From Oscillatoriales cyanobacterium PMM_0080 (lineage in GTDB: Bacteria > Cyanobacteriota > Cyanobacteriia > Cyanobacteriales > Microcoleaceae): a stretch of 58,890 nt of DNA. The first letter of the stretch is position 1, and every line of letters starts with the position of its first letter. The position numbers and the translations under genes were made by a program. The stretch spans positions 1-58,890 of the forward strand of contig CASBQF010000175.1 of the NCBI GenBank assembly GCA_949127775.1. Direction: 5' to 3'. Shown here piece by piece: positions 26,235 through 35,715 of this stretch. A model generated the notes under the pieces. The model searched no databases. It saw only the letters and a list, made by a program, of their open reading frames with translations, and was not told the DNA's origin.

Positions 26235-27053
26235 CTATTTTGCTGCTGGTAATTTCACCTTACTGGCCAAACCGAGTGCTTCCATCACTTGAATTGTCAC
26301 CCAAGTAAAGTCAAATTCCCACCATTTCATACCGTGACGGGCAGAGTATTGATAAGCGTGGTGGTTGTTGTGCCAGCCTTCGCCGTAAGTCAAAACCGCA
26401 ACCCACCAACAGTTAGTAGAACTATCTTTTGTTTCGTATGTGCGGTAGCCAAATTTGTGAGTGGCGCTGTTGACAAACCAGGTGCAGTGATATACCAAAA
26501 TTAAGCGGGCAAAAATTACCCAAACTACAAATGACCAGCCTGCTGCTAAGTAGAGCAACACGCCAAATACGATTTGCATGGGCAGAAAGTATTTTTGCAA
26601 AAATTGATAAAATGGATCGCTCGAAATGTCTTTTGTGCAGCGGGCAATTTCAGCGTGGGCTGGGCCTTTGTACAGCATCCAGCCGATGTGACTCCACCAA
26701 AAACCATTCTGGGCGTTGTGAGGGTCGATCGCATTTTGGTCAGAGTGGGTGTGATGTAAGCGGTGCAGCCCAACCCAATCAATTATGCCTCCTTGACAGG
26801 CAAGGGCCCCGCAAAATGCTAGAAAGTATTCTACAAATTTTGGTGTCTGAAAACTGCGGTGGGTTAGCATCCGATGCCATCCGAGAGTTATTCCCAAACC
26901 GCCGGTGATCCAGTGCATGAATACTGTTAAACCAACTGCTGTCCAATTGAAGTTACTCGGTAGCAGTGCGAACAAAGCGCCGATATGAAGTCCTGCTAAA
27001 CTAATAACGTGCTTCCAATTGTATTGAAGTTTGTCTTGTGTTGCGATTGTCAT
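26235..27053 (-). CDS. desC: Acyl-lipid delta-9-type fatty acid desaturase
   Basis: A 272-residue membrane desaturase that introduces the first double bond into acyl chains of membrane lipids, using ferredoxin as electron donor in cyanobacteria. All three iron-binding histidine boxes are present: HRMLTH, HRLHH and HNNHH. There are four hydrophobic segments. A close paralogue lies 363 bases upstream in the same orientation. Length and motifs fit DesC; which lipid position it acts on cannot be read from sequence. Such genes are often cold-regulated. Confidence 0.9.
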   Translation of the reverse strand: MTIATQDKLQYNWKHVISLAGLHIGALFALLPSNFNWTAVGLTVFMHWITGGLGITLGWHRMLTHRSFQTPKFVEYFLAFCGALACQGGIIDWVGLHRLHHTHSDQNAIDPHNAQNGFWWSHIGWMLYKGPAHAEIARCTKDISSDPFYQFLQKYFLPMQIVFGVLLYLAAGWSFVVWVIFARLILVYHCTWFVNSATHKFGYRTYETKDSSTNCWWVAVLTYGEGWHNNHHAYQYSARHGMKWWEFDFTWVTIQVMEALGLASKVKLPAAK

Positions 27054-27416
27054 TCTTTTTTTGATTTTTGATTAGATGCCGAGCTGGATTCACCTATAAA
27101 AGTTGGGCTTGAGTAGTGAACTTTGTTTGGCTGAACACTTGCCCAAACTAATAAAAAATGAATGATAGATTTTCGATCGGGATTGAAAAAGATTTACGGT
27201 TTTATTTGGAAATTAAAAGTTTTAGCTGCGAAACAAAATTTTTTGTTCCCAAACCAATTATAACTGATTATGGTGTTGGTTGGGCCGATCGCACCAGACG
27301 ATTCAATCTCAGTTCAACCCAACCAACACCCGATCGCCAAAACAGCATTAGGCATTGGTTACGAGCCATTAGTCAAAAACTGATGACGGACAACCAACGA
27401 CTAATTGCCGATCGGA
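27054..27416. other. Spacer between two desaturase genes, no gene recognised
   Basis: A plus-strand reading frame of 92 residues here overlaps the end of the upstream desaturase gene and shows no family features, so it is not called. The region should hold the promoter of the 26235-27053 gene. Confidence 0.5.
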
Positions 27417-28229
27417 CTATTTCGCTGGTAATTTAACTTTGGTTGCCAAACCAAGGAATTCCAGCAGTTGAATTGTCATCCAGGTGATGTCAATTTCCCA
27501 CCATTGGAGACCGTGGCGAGCGGAGTATTGGAAGGCATGATGATTGTTGTGCCAGCCTTCGCCGTAGGTGAGTACAGCCACCCACCAGCAGTTTGTGGAG
27601 CCATCACCAGACTCGTAGGTGCGATAACCGAATTTGTGGGTAGCGCTGTTCACCAGCCAAGTGCAGTGGAATACCACTACAATCCGCATAAATACGCCCC
27701 AAGCCACAAAGGACCAGCCACCTAATAAATAGATCAAGAAACCGAAGACTATTTGGATCGGGATAAAATATGCTTGGAGAAACTTGTATACTGGATCGTC
27801 GCTAATGTCTTTTGTAAAGCGGGGGATTTCAGCTCTAATCGGTATATCTGACATCATCCAACCCATGTGACTCCACCAGAAGCCTTGATTGGAATCGTGA
27901 GGGTCTTTTTCGGTGTCAGAATGTATGTGGTGTAACCGATGCATTCCTACCCAGTCGATGGGGCCGCCTTCACAGCAAAGCGTGCCGCATAAAACTAGGA
28001 AATATTCGAGCCATTTGGGTGTTTGAAAACTGCGGTGGGTGACGAGACGATGAAATCCGAGAGTAATTCCTAGGCCACCTGTTACCCAGTGTAGGAATAC
28101 AGCGAAGCCGACGGCAGACCAGCTAAAGTTGGCGGGTAGGAGAGCAAATAAAGCACCGATATGGAGAAAGGCCATAAAGCCTATGACAGGCCAATCAGCA
28201 GAAGTTTTTTTGGAAGTTGCGATCGTCAT
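27417..28229 (-). CDS. desC: Acyl-lipid delta-9-type fatty acid desaturase, paralogue
   Basis: A 270-residue desaturase with histidine boxes HRLVTH, HRLHH and HNNHH, closely similar to the neighbour at 26235-27053 over its full length. I start at the ATG at 28229 because the resulting N-terminus (MTIATS) matches that of the paralogue (MTIATQ); an upstream in-frame ATG at 28262 adds 11 unsupported residues. In cyanobacteria with two DesC proteins they differ in sn-1/sn-2 specificity; I cannot assign which is which. Confidence 0.9.
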   Translation of the reverse strand: MTIATSKKTSADWPVIGFMAFLHIGALFALLPANFSWSAVGFAVFLHWVTGGLGITLGFHRLVTHRSFQTPKWLEYFLVLCGTLCCEGGPIDWVGMHRLHHIHSDTEKDPHDSNQGFWWSHMGWMMSDIPIRAEIPRFTKDISDDPVYKFLQAYFIPIQIVFGFLIYLLGGWSFVAWGVFMRIVVVFHCTWLVNSATHKFGYRTYESGDGSTNCWWVAVLTYGEGWHNNHHAFQYSARHGLQWWEIDITWMTIQLLEFLGLATKVKLPAK

Positions 28230-28309
28230 GAATATATTATGTTTACAAAGTAAGGGCCGCATCTACGCGATAGTCAGCAGCGCCCACACGAATGGTGAGC
28301 GAGGTATAA

Positions 28310-29557
28310 ATGAATAGCGTTTCACGGCTACAGGAGGCAGAACAAGCACTCTTTCAGATTTTTTCTGGTATTGACGCGACAGTCAAGCAAAATCTTCAAC
28401 GAGTCTTAAAAGCTTTTCGCAGCCACCGGGTTGGAGTCCACCATTTTGCAGGTGTTACGGGTTACGGCCACGATGATTTAGGTCGGGAAACTTTGGACGG
28501 GGTGTTTGCCGAAGTTGTAGGGGCAGAAGCGGCGGCTGTGCGGGTACAGTTTGTTTCGGGTACTCACGCGATCGCCTGTGCTCTTTTTGGTATTCTGCGT
28601 CCTGGTGACGAAATGTTGGCAGTGGCTGGTTCTCCCTACGATACTTTAGAAGAGGTCATCGGCTTGCGGGGGCAAGGTCAAGGTTCACTAATTGAGTTTG
28701 GCATCCTTTACCGTGAGTTAGCTCTAACTCAGGAGGGAAGTGTGGATTGGCAGGCACTGAGCTCTGCTATTTCAGCAAAAACTCGCCTGGTTTTTATCCA
28801 GCGCTCTTGCGGTTATTCTTGGCGATCGAGTCTGTCTATTTCTGAGATTAAAAAAATCGTCACAATAGTCAAACATCAGAATCCTAACACAATTTGCTTT
28901 GTTGATAATTGTTACGGAGAATTTGTTGACGATTGTGAACCTACTGCTGTGGGTGCGGATCTGATGGCTGGTTCTTTGATCAAAAATCCGGGGGGTACGA
29001 TCGTCCCTACTGGCGGTTACGTCGCCGGCCGGGCTGATTTGGTGGAAATGGCGACTTGTCGCTTGACGGCACCGGGAATTGGCAGCAGTGGTGGTGCGAC
29101 TTTTGATTTGAATCGCTTGCTGTTTCAGGGTTTGTTTTTGGCCCCCGGGTTTGTGGGGGAGGCGATGAAGGGAAATCATTTGACGGCTTATGTTTTTTAT
29201 AAGTTGGGTTATCGGGTGAATCCGATTCCTTTGGCGAGGCGCAGAGATGTGATTCAGGCGATCGAATTCGGTTGTCCCGATAAGTTAGTTGCCTTTTGTA
29301 AGGCGGTTCAGCAAAATTCCCCTGTGGGTTCCTATTTAGAGCCGGTGCCTGGCCCGATGCACGGCTATGAAAGTCAGTTGGTGATGGCTGGAGGTACTTT
29401 TATTGATGGGAGTACGTCGGAGTTTTCGGCTGACGGGCCGCTGCGAGAACCCTATGTGGCTTTTTGTCAAGGGGGTACTCATTGGACTCATGTGTCGATC
29501 GCCCTGGAAGCTGCGATCGAGGCTGTAGGGCCAGCCAATAAAGCGACTAATCACTAA
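28310..29557 (+). CDS. PLP-dependent methionine gamma-lyase family protein
   Basis: A 415-residue fold-type I PLP enzyme of the family once labelled aluminium-resistance protein and now often named methionine gamma-lyase family. Diagnostic stretches are FAGVTGYGHDDLGR, QFVSGTHAIACALFG and the presumed PLP-lysine region SLIKNPGGTIVPTGGY. The ATG at 28310 has GAGG seven bases upstream. It is divergent from the desaturase gene and its end overlaps the convergent devA gene by 11 bases. Substrate specificity is not settled by sequence; a C-S lyase on a sulfur amino acid is the family expectation. Confidence 0.87.
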   Translation: MNSVSRLQEAEQALFQIFSGIDATVKQNLQRVLKAFRSHRVGVHHFAGVTGYGHDDLGRETLDGVFAEVVGAEAAAVRVQFVSGTHAIACALFGILRPGDEMLAVAGSPYDTLEEVIGLRGQGQGSLIEFGILYRELALTQEGSVDWQALSSAISAKTRLVFIQRSCGYSWRSSLSISEIKKIVTIVKHQNPNTICFVDNCYGEFVDDCEPTAVGADLMAGSLIKNPGGTIVPTGGYVAGRADLVEMATCRLTAPGIGSSGGATFDLNRLLFQGLFLAPGFVGEAMKGNHLTAYVFYKLGYRVNPIPLARRRDVIQAIEFGCPDKLVAFCKAVQQNSPVGSYLEPVPGPMHGYESQLVMAGGTFIDGSTSEFSADGPLREPYVAFCQGGTHWTHVSIALEAAIEAVGPANKATNH

Positions 29558-30284
29558 TTGCCAGACTCGGATTTGCGGCTAAACGCCCGTCTTCCATGTA
29601 GATAATGCGATCGGCAATATCGAGAATCCGATTGTCGTGCGTCACTAGCAAAATCGTGCAGCCTTGTTCCTTTGCTAGTGTCTGCATGATCTCTACCACA
29701 TCTCGCCCGGATTGTTTGTCCAAAGCCGCCGTAGGTTCATCTGCTAAGACTATTTTGGGGCGACTGACTAACGCCCTGGCGATCGCCACCCTTTGTTTTT
29801 GTCCTCCCGACAGATTTTCTGGGTAATAATTTACGCGATCGGTCAAACCCACAGCTTCCAACATAGATATTGACAAAGCATCCATATTCTGATTCAGCAT
29901 TTCCTTGTGCAATTCCAAAGACATCCGCACATTTTGCTTAGCCGTCAAAAATGTCATCAAGTTATGCGCTTGAAAAATATAACCAATTTGCTTTCTCAAC
30001 TTAGTTAACTGACTCTTACTAGCACCGCGTATTTCCTGCCCCAGAATATTGAGACTACCTTCTTGAGCCGAACGTAGACCACCTAACATCGTCAACAAAG
30101 TTGTTTTCCCAGAACCCGAGGGCCCCGTCATTATTACTATTTCTCCAGGGTTGATATCGAGATTAATGTCAAATAAGGCTTGTTTTTTGAGCGAACCTTG
30201 ACCGAAATAATGATTAAGATTCTTGACTGAAATTACAGGCTCGATTGCGGTGGCTGGGTTGAATGATGAATTTAGGGTTTGCAT
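29547..30284 (-). CDS. devA: DevA-type ABC exporter ATPase
   Basis: A 245-residue ATPase of the LolD/MacB/DevA class. Walker A GPSGSGKTT, signature NLSGGQKQRVAIARAL and Walker B IVLADEPTAALD are intact. It is the last gene of a tetR-devB-vat-devC-devA set. DevBCA systems work with a TolC-like outer membrane protein to export lipids or small molecules; no tolC gene is present in the window. A dispersed ATCTGCGGT-type repeat sits between devC and devA. Confidence 0.9.
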   Translation of the reverse strand: MQTLNSSFNPATAIEPVISVKNLNHYFGQGSLKKQALFDINLDINPGEIVIMTGPSGSGKTTLLTMLGGLRSAQEGSLNILGQEIRGASKSQLTKLRKQIGYIFQAHNLMTFLTAKQNVRMSLELHKEMLNQNMDALSISMLEAVGLTDRVNYYPENLSGGQKQRVAIARALVSRPKIVLADEPTAALDKQSGRDVVEIMQTLAKEQGCTILLVTHDNRILDIADRIIYMEDGRLAANPSLAISD

Positions 30285-30345
30285 GGTGATTTTTGAGGTT
30301 TTTTTTGACCGCAGATGCAGGCAGATTAACGCTGATGAACGCAGA

Positions 30346-31500
30346 TTAGAAGATGTCTGCGGGGTCGGCCGATTGGAGTTTACGGAGGGCGAGGGCGCCG
30401 GAACCAGTACACATTACGATCGTCAAACCCAACACAGTAGTCGCCCGATTTGCCGTCATCGCAATTGGCAGCAATGTAGCAGATTGCGCCACAGAATACA
30501 GCCCATTAGCCAAAACAATTCCCGGCATAAAACCCAAAACAGCTAACAACAAAGCTTCCTGAACTAAAACTCCGACCAAATAGTTATCGCTATATCCCAT
30601 AGCTTTTAAAGTCGCGTACTCAGCCAAGTGATCCGAAACATCCGAGTAAAGAATTTGGTAAACAATAATCAAACCAACAATAAATCCGATAATCGTACCA
30701 AATCCAAAAATAAAACCAATCGGAGTAGCATTTCCCCAATAAGCTTTTTCAATTGCTGCAAATTCTGCTAAAGTCAGAACTTTCACATCATCCGGCAATA
30801 TAGTTTTGAGCATTGACTGGACTTTTTTGATGTCAGTACCGGGTTTTAGATTGATTAAGCCGACATCAATTTGATCCGGTTTGCGATCGGGAAATAAATT
30901 CATAAACGTAGAATCGCTAGCAATCACATTACCGTCAGCCACAAAAGAAGTACCGAGAGTAAAGACTCCACCAACTTGAATATTGCGTTTATTGAGTTCA
31001 GTTTCAAGACTAGATTCTTTGTTGAAAATATTGGCAATTTCCCCATACTCAGGTCTAGAAGCTTGGTCAAATAACACATTATTGAACATTTGAATTTTAG
31101 CTAGCTTTTGATTGACATCAGGCAAATTAAATGTTATCGACCCAGGATCTATACCAAAAATCAAAATTGCTCGCGTAGTACGGTTGGTAGGATTTCGCCA
31201 CTGTCCCATCCCAATATATAAAGAAGTCACAGACTTGACTCCTGCCACTCCTTGTGCCTGGTAAATTCTCTCTCTGTTGAACTGTTTTACCGCAGCAAAA
31301 GTTTCAAATTGAGGATTGATTAATACTAAATCTGTCTGTAGACTTTCGTGCGGTTTAACTGCTGAATCGAAAAGTGCATCTTGAAATCCCAGTTGCACAA
31401 AAATCAGAATATCTGCAAAGGCAATTCCGGCGATAGCAACCGCAAGACGAGTTTTTTCTCTAGTTACTTGCAACCAAGCAAGGGGTGTTTTGCGAAACAT
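30346..31500 (-). CDS. devC: DevC-type ABC exporter permease
   Basis: A 384-residue permease with one N-terminal membrane helix, a large periplasmic domain and three C-terminal helices, the MacB/FtsX-like topology of DevC. Typical stretches are MFRKTPLAWLQVTREKTRL at the start and EYATLKAMGYSDNYL between the later helices. It reads in the same direction as devB, vat and devA. The ~158-bp spacer upstream is filled with repeats. Confidence 0.9.
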   Translation of the reverse strand: MFRKTPLAWLQVTREKTRLAVAIAGIAFADILIFVQLGFQDALFDSAVKPHESLQTDLVLINPQFETFAAVKQFNRERIYQAQGVAGVKSVTSLYIGMGQWRNPTNRTTRAILIFGIDPGSITFNLPDVNQKLAKIQMFNNVLFDQASRPEYGEIANIFNKESSLETELNKRNIQVGGVFTLGTSFVADGNVIASDSTFMNLFPDRKPDQIDVGLINLKPGTDIKKVQSMLKTILPDDVKVLTLAEFAAIEKAYWGNATPIGFIFGFGTIIGFIVGLIIVYQILYSDVSDHLAEYATLKAMGYSDNYLVGVLVQEALLLAVLGFMPGIVLANGLYSVAQSATLLPIAMTANRATTVLGLTIVMCTGSGALALRKLQSADPADIF

Positions 31501-31504
31501 AATA

Positions 31505-31644
31505 TTTGGGAAATTGGGAATTGGTAATTGGTAATTGAGAATTGGGAATTAGGAATTGGGAATTGGTAATTGAGAGGCAGAAACCGGGTTTTTCATAAAA
31601 ATATTGCATCGCAGCGTTTAATATCGGTGAAAAACCCGGTTTCT
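31505..31644. repeat. CCAATTN heptamers plus AAACCGGGTTTTT inverted repeat
   Basis: The vat-devC spacer carries AATTGGT/AATTGGG heptamers (31505-31572). They are followed by a perfect 16-bp inverted repeat, AGAAACCGGGTTTTTC at 31579-31594 and its complement at 31629-31644. The same palindrome-plus-heptamer combination occurs inside a coding sequence at 49119-49225. Confidence 0.8.
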
Positions 31645-31658
31645 TTGTCGGCGAGTGC

Positions 31659-32294
31659 CTAAGTCTGATCGGCCTTAATCAGTGCTGGAATATCAGATTG
31701 CATAATCAACTTAATATTGCGCGAAATCTTATCAATCTCCCAATCCCACCAGCGAATTGCTAACAATTGTGCAACCTCAGCATCGCTGAAACGCTGCTTA
31801 ATTAAACCTGCGGGATTTCCACCAACAACCGTGTAAGCGGGAACATCTTTTACCACAACAGATTTAGCCGCAATGATTGCACCGTCGCCGATTTCAACTC
31901 CAGGCATAATTACCGATTCGTAACCGATCCAAACATCATTACCGATAACAGTATCGCCTCTACTTGGCAGTTTCATTAGATTCATCGCAGTTTCCCAATT
32001 ATCACCAAAAATAGGAAATGGATAGGTAGAAATGCCGTCGAGTTTGTGGTTTGCACCGTTCATGATAAATTTGACGTTGGTGGCGATCGCACAAAATTTA
32101 CCAATAATTAATTTCTCACTCCCATAATTGTAAAGTACGTTTTTCTCGAAGTTCTCAGGATCGATCGGATCGTCATAGTATGAGTAATCACCGACAATAA
32201 TATTAGGTGATTTAACAAAGTTTTTGATAAAGCAAACCCGACGCTGGTTTACCATCGGATAAGGTCGGTTTGGATCTGGCCCAAATTCTGCCAT
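31659..32294 (-). CDS. Vat/CatB-type xenobiotic acetyltransferase
   Basis: A 211-residue left-handed beta-helix (hexapeptide) acetyltransferase of the streptogramin/chloramphenicol (Vat/CatB) group. The usual blocks are [51 protein letters not shown] and VVGGNPA, with the catalytic His in NGANH. The ATG at 32294 has GGAG upstream; a TTG three codons earlier is less likely. It lies 14 bases after devB, in the middle of an exporter operon. Its role may be to modify the molecule being exported; the substrate is not known and resistance should not be assumed. Confidence 0.87.
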   Translation of the reverse strand: MAEFGPDPNRPYPMVNQRRVCFIKNFVKSPNIIVGDYSYYDDPIDPENFEKNVLYNYGSEKLIIGKFCAIATNVKFIMNGANHKLDGISTYPFPIFGDNWETAMNLMKLPSRGDTVIGNDVWIGYESVIMPGVEIGDGAIIAAKSVVVKDVPAYTVVGGNPAGLIKQRFSDAEVAQLLAIRWWDWEIDKISRNIKLIMQSDIPALIKADQT

Positions 32295-32308
32295 TTCTCT
32301 CAATCTCC

Positions 32309-33811
32309 CTAATTTTGAATTGCCACTTGTACTTGCAAATTTGTCAATGTCGCAACTTGTTTGCTAGCTTCAGGATTTAGATGAATTTTCACTTCTACGA
32401 CTCGGCTGTCTAAGTTTTCTCCCGGCTGGTTGCTAAACACATTTTGTTTGCTGACTTTTAACCCGATTTCTTTAACAGTCCCCGGCAATTCTCCTGAAAA
32501 TGCTTGACTGGTAACACCTGCTTTTTGTCCAACCTTAATTTTGCCAATGTCCGTTTGGTAAACTTCGGCAACGACTACCATTTGCTGAGTTTCTCCCACA
32601 TCTGCAATGCCGTCATCGCTAATTTTTTCCCCTGGGCGGGTGTGAATTTTGAGAATTTTTCCGGCGTTGGGAGTGCGGATGTAAGCTTGATTTAATTCGG
32701 TTTGGGCGCGCTTAACTTGGGCGGTGGCGCTATTAATTTCGGTTTGGGCTGCTTGCAAATCTACCGGGCGCACTTCGCCTATCTTGTCGAGAGTTGCTTC
32801 GGCTTCTTTCCGTTGTTCGCTGCCGCTATTGTTGATGCGATCGAGATTTGCTTCGGCTTCATTAAGTTGCTGAATTCCTGTACTATTAATGCGGGAAAGA
32901 TTGGCTTCGGCTTCGTTCAGTTGCTGAATTGCTGTACTGTTAATTCGGGTGAGATTTGCTTCGCCTTCTTTAAGCTGCTGCTTTGCCGTACTATTGATGC
33001 GGCCCAGATTTGCTTCGGCTTCTTTAACTTGCTGACGACTTGTTTCTAATGTCAGCCGTTTGGTGTCCATTACGGATTTAGAAATTGCGCCTTCTGCAAC
33101 AAGTTGTTTGTGCCGCAGATATTCGATTTCCGCATTATTAGACTCGGCTTTTAATTTGTTAATTGCGGCAGTTTGTGCTGTTTTTTCTCCTTCCCATTGT
33201 GCAGTTATGCGACTAATTGTGGCAGTTTGTGCTTTCCTTTCTCCTTGCCATTGTGCGGTGATGCGGCTGACAGTTGCTTGCTGTGCGGTTTTTTCACCTT
33301 GCCATTGCGCTTGGATACGATCGACTGTTGCTTGTTGTGCGGCCTGATTTCCTTGCAATTCTGCTGCTAGCTTGCCAATTGTCGCAGATTGTGCTGCAAG
33401 TTCTCCCGACTTTGCCCCGGCTTTTACCTTCGCTAAACTGGCTTCGGCAACTTTGACTTTTTCTTTGGCTTCGTCTAAAGCAGACTTTAGCCGATCGCCC
33501 GCATCCAAAATTGCGATCAACTGCCCTGCTTTGACACGATCGCCCTCTTTGACTAAAAGCTTCGCCACGCGATCGCCATCCAACGTCTGCGACACCCCCA
33601 AGCGAATCACTTCCCCCACCGGTTCCAATCTTCCCAAAGCCGTGATTTTCCTGGGCGGTGGCGTTTCTATCGGCAAAGGTTCAGCATTTTTAGCTAAAGA
33701 TCCAAACTGAGAAATCCCGTAAAAAGTTGTACCGGCGCTAATAGCAACGCCAGCAATTACCAATCCCATTACCAATGGATTTTTAGGCTTGATGAAAGAT
33801 TGAAAATTCAT
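32309..33811 (-). CDS. devB: DevB-type membrane fusion protein with expanded coiled coil
   Basis: A 500-residue HlyD/DevB periplasmic adaptor. One N-terminal helix anchors it, lipoyl-like half-domains ([17 protein letters not shown] and [15 protein letters not shown]) flank a long alpha-hairpin, and a beta-barrel domain ends the protein. The hairpin has grown by internal repeats: four 18-residue units of the [18 protein letters not shown] type in the first arm and about five 18-residue units of the [18 protein letters not shown] type in the returning arm. This gives a longer periplasmic reach than usual. It is cotranscribed with vat, devC and devA and preceded by tetR. Confidence 0.92.
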   Translation of the reverse strand: MNFQSFIKPKNPLVMGLVIAGVAISAGTTFYGISQFGSLAKNAEPLPIETPPPRKITALGRLEPVGEVIRLGVSQTLDGDRVAKLLVKEGDRVKAGQLIAILDAGDRLKSALDEAKEKVKVAEASLAKVKAGAKSGELAAQSATIGKLAAELQGNQAAQQATVDRIQAQWQGEKTAQQATVSRITAQWQGERKAQTATISRITAQWEGEKTAQTAAINKLKAESNNAEIEYLRHKQLVAEGAISKSVMDTKRLTLETSRQQVKEAEANLGRINSTAKQQLKEGEANLTRINSTAIQQLNEAEANLSRINSTGIQQLNEAEANLDRINNSGSEQRKEAEATLDKIGEVRPVDLQAAQTEINSATAQVKRAQTELNQAYIRTPNAGKILKIHTRPGEKISDDGIADVGETQQMVVVAEVYQTDIGKIKVGQKAGVTSQAFSGELPGTVKEIGLKVSKQNVFSNQPGENLDSRVVEVKIHLNPEASKQVATLTNLQVQVAIQN

Positions 33812-33830
33812 ACTTATCCTCTACTTCCAG

Positions 33831-34403
33831 CTATTTTTTGTCTAAATAAGCGAGTAATATGTTTTTCAATACATTCGCTTGTTCTGTAAAAGATATCCTT
33901 TCACCTTGATAAAATCTTCTTGCCACCAAACCGTCAATATAACAAATGACAAACTTAGCAAGCGCTGGATCGGAGATATCTAAGTAGCAAATGAGTGCTG
34001 CTTCATAACGCTTTCCTGCTATTTGTAGTGCTTGATTGCTGTCAATCTCTTGGCGAGTCTTGTGGTGGCAAAACTCGAAGGTTATTAACAGATTCTTTAG
34101 CATATAATCTTCAATTCCGCTGAGGTAATTCATCAGCTTGTCAACTCTTTCTCCGAGAGTTGGTGGATTTCCTAACTCAGCCAGTGCTTCTTCTTTGGTA
34201 TCTTCATAGCTCAAGTATTCAATTAACTGCTCGAACAGACTTTCTTTGCTAGAAAAATAGTGGTAAAGCGTACCTGTAGAAACTCCGATTTCCAAGGCAA
34301 TTTCGCGCATTGTGACTGATGAATAGCCTTTTTCGGCAAAAAGCTCAAAACTCTTGTTCAGTAGTTCTTTGCGGTACAATTCGTGGTCAACTATCTTTGG
34401 CAT
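33831..34403 (-). CDS. TetR-family regulator of the dev-type exporter
   Basis: A 190-residue regulator. The N-terminal helix-turn-helix is clear (MREIALEIGVSTGTLYHYFSSKE) and the rest is a divergent ligand-binding domain. It lies 19 bases upstream of devB on the same strand, so it is probably the first gene of the exporter operon and an autorepressor. A strong palindrome at 34478-34501, 75 bases before its start, is the likely operator. The inducing ligand is unknown. Confidence 0.9.
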   Translation of the reverse strand: MPKIVDHELYRKELLNKSFELFAEKGYSSVTMREIALEIGVSTGTLYHYFSSKESLFEQLIEYLSYEDTKEEALAELGNPPTLGERVDKLMNYLSGIEDYMLKNLLITFEFCHHKTRQEIDSNQALQIAGKRYEAALICYLDISDPALAKFVICYIDGLVARRFYQGERISFTEQANVLKNILLAYLDKK

Positions 34404-34477
34404 GGGTCGATCGATCTTTTGATTTTTGATTCCAGATCCTAGGTTATCGGAGATTCAAGGGCGATCGACCAAATATT

Positions 34478-34501
34478 ACTATATCGAACATCCGATATAG
34501 T
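34478..34501. promoter_or_regulatory. Candidate TetR operator
   Basis: Perfect 9-bp inverted repeats ACTATATCG and CGATATAGT are separated by six bases (AACATC). An extra half-site, TATATCGAACA, recurs at 34552-34562. The location upstream of tetR-devB and the dyad size fit a TetR-family operator. Confidence 0.7.
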
Positions 34502-34503
34502 AT

Positions 34504-34727
34504 AAATGACTACAAGACGGGCTTTTGGTGGTTGAGCTTGGAAAAATAAGGTATATCGAACAATTGTTATAATTAATGTTGCACAGACTAGCAGAGGTTG
34601 TCAAGGGGTGCAGTAAAATTATCTTTGGAGTCCATTTGTACCGGCGAGTTGAGCCAGAAACGCAAAACATCGGCAATCAATCTCCGTCCAAAACCCGCCA
34701 ATCCTGCGAATCAGCACCTGAATCATT
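34504..34727. other. Divergent spacer between tetR and a GNAT gene
   Basis: No gene was recognised. The stretch includes the second half-site at 34552-34562 and probably the promoters of both divergent genes. Confidence 0.5.
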
Positions 34728-35189
34728 ATGAAAATCCGAACTTACGAAATCGGCGATACTGAAAAAATTGTCAAACTGTTTTACGACACCGTGCACGAAA
34801 TAAATATCCGCGATTACACAACAGCCCAAGTAGATGCTTGGGCACCAGCAGATACCGACATTCAAACGTGGAGGCAAAGTTTAAGCAATAGTTTTACCTT
34901 CGTAGCCGAAGAGGGCGATATAATCGCAGGTTTTGGAGAATTAGAAATCAACGGCCATATCGATCGCTTCTACTGTCACAAAAACTTTCAGAGACAAGGA
35001 ATTGGGACACTAATATTAACACAGATCAAGTCAAAAGCCCAAGACTTAGGAATTAACAAGTTATTGACCGAAGCCAGCATTACAGCTAGACATTTTTTTG
35101 AAACCCACGGATTTATGATGATCAGAAAGCAAGAAGTCGAACGGAGAGGACAAAAATTCATCAACTTTGCAATGGAAAAAGATATATAA
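34728..35189 (+). CDS. GNAT-family N-acetyltransferase
   Basis: A 153-residue GNAT protein with acetyl-CoA binding motif A visible as CHKNFQRQGIGTLILTQI and a late block ARHFFETHGFMM. It reads divergently from the tetR-dev operon, with the candidate operator between them, so it might share that regulation (inference). The substrate cannot be predicted. Confidence 0.87.
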   Translation: MKIRTYEIGDTEKIVKLFYDTVHEINIRDYTTAQVDAWAPADTDIQTWRQSLSNSFTFVAEEGDIIAGFGELEINGHIDRFYCHKNFQRQGIGTLILTQIKSKAQDLGINKLLTEASITARHFFETHGFMMIRKQEVERRGQKFINFAMEKDI

Positions 35190-35242
35190 ACAAACCACCT
35201 TTTGTGTAAAATTGGATGGCAGAGTTGTGTGGAGGAGCTGCG

Positions 35243-35614
35243 ATGGTTACGGAAGCGACAAATGTGCTGGGCGGAAAGTTAGAAACTTGCTGCACATCAC
35301 CGATGACAGGCTATTATCGAGACGGCAAATGCAATACGGGTGGCGGAGATTTGGGGGCTCATACCGTTTGCGCCCAACTGACAGAAGACTTTTTGAAATA
35401 CACAAAAAGAATGGGAAACGATTTGAGCACCCCGGTTCCCGAGTTTAAATTTCCGGGCTTGAAACCAGGAGATTGTTGGTGTTTGTGCGCTTCTCGCTGG
35501 AAGGAAGCAATGGATGCTGGATGTGCACCACTTGTGGTTTTGTCGGCGACTCACGCTTTAACTTTGGAATACGTTTCTTTGGACGAATTGAAGGAACACG
35601 CTGCGGATTTGTAG
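35243..35614 (+). CDS. DUF2237 family protein
   Basis: A 123-residue protein matching DUF2237: LETCCTSPMTGYYRDGKC, GDLGAHTVCA, FKFPGLKPGDCWCLCASRW and a C-terminal SLDELKEHA. It is rich in conserved Cys and His, so metal binding is possible. I start at the ATG at 35243, which has GGAGGAG six bases upstream; the longer frame from 35216 lacks such a site. Function is unknown. It follows the GNAT gene after 53 bases. Confidence 0.87.
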   Translation: MVTEATNVLGGKLETCCTSPMTGYYRDGKCNTGGGDLGAHTVCAQLTEDFLKYTKRMGNDLSTPVPEFKFPGLKPGDCWCLCASRWKEAMDAGCAPLVVLSATHALTLEYVSLDELKEHAADL

Positions 35615-35648
35615 GAATGTGCGATCGGGTGCATCTGGTTTTTGAAGA

Positions 35649-35715
35649 GGGCGAAGCATGACCGCATATAAGTTATTACTGATAATCTCATATTTAGTGC
35701 GGTCATGCTTCGCCC
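35649..35715. repeat. Palindromic element with 18-bp arms
   Basis: Perfect inverted repeats GGGCGAAGCATGACCGCA (35649-35666) and its complement (35698-35715) enclose 31 bases. It resembles the GTAGGGGCGAAGCAT palindromes dispersed in cyanobacterial genomes and may act as a terminator for DUF2237. Confidence 0.75.

Noticed and set aside
27158-27436. 92-residue plus-strand frame between the desaturases
   Set aside because: It overlaps the 3' end of a certain gene and has no family features.
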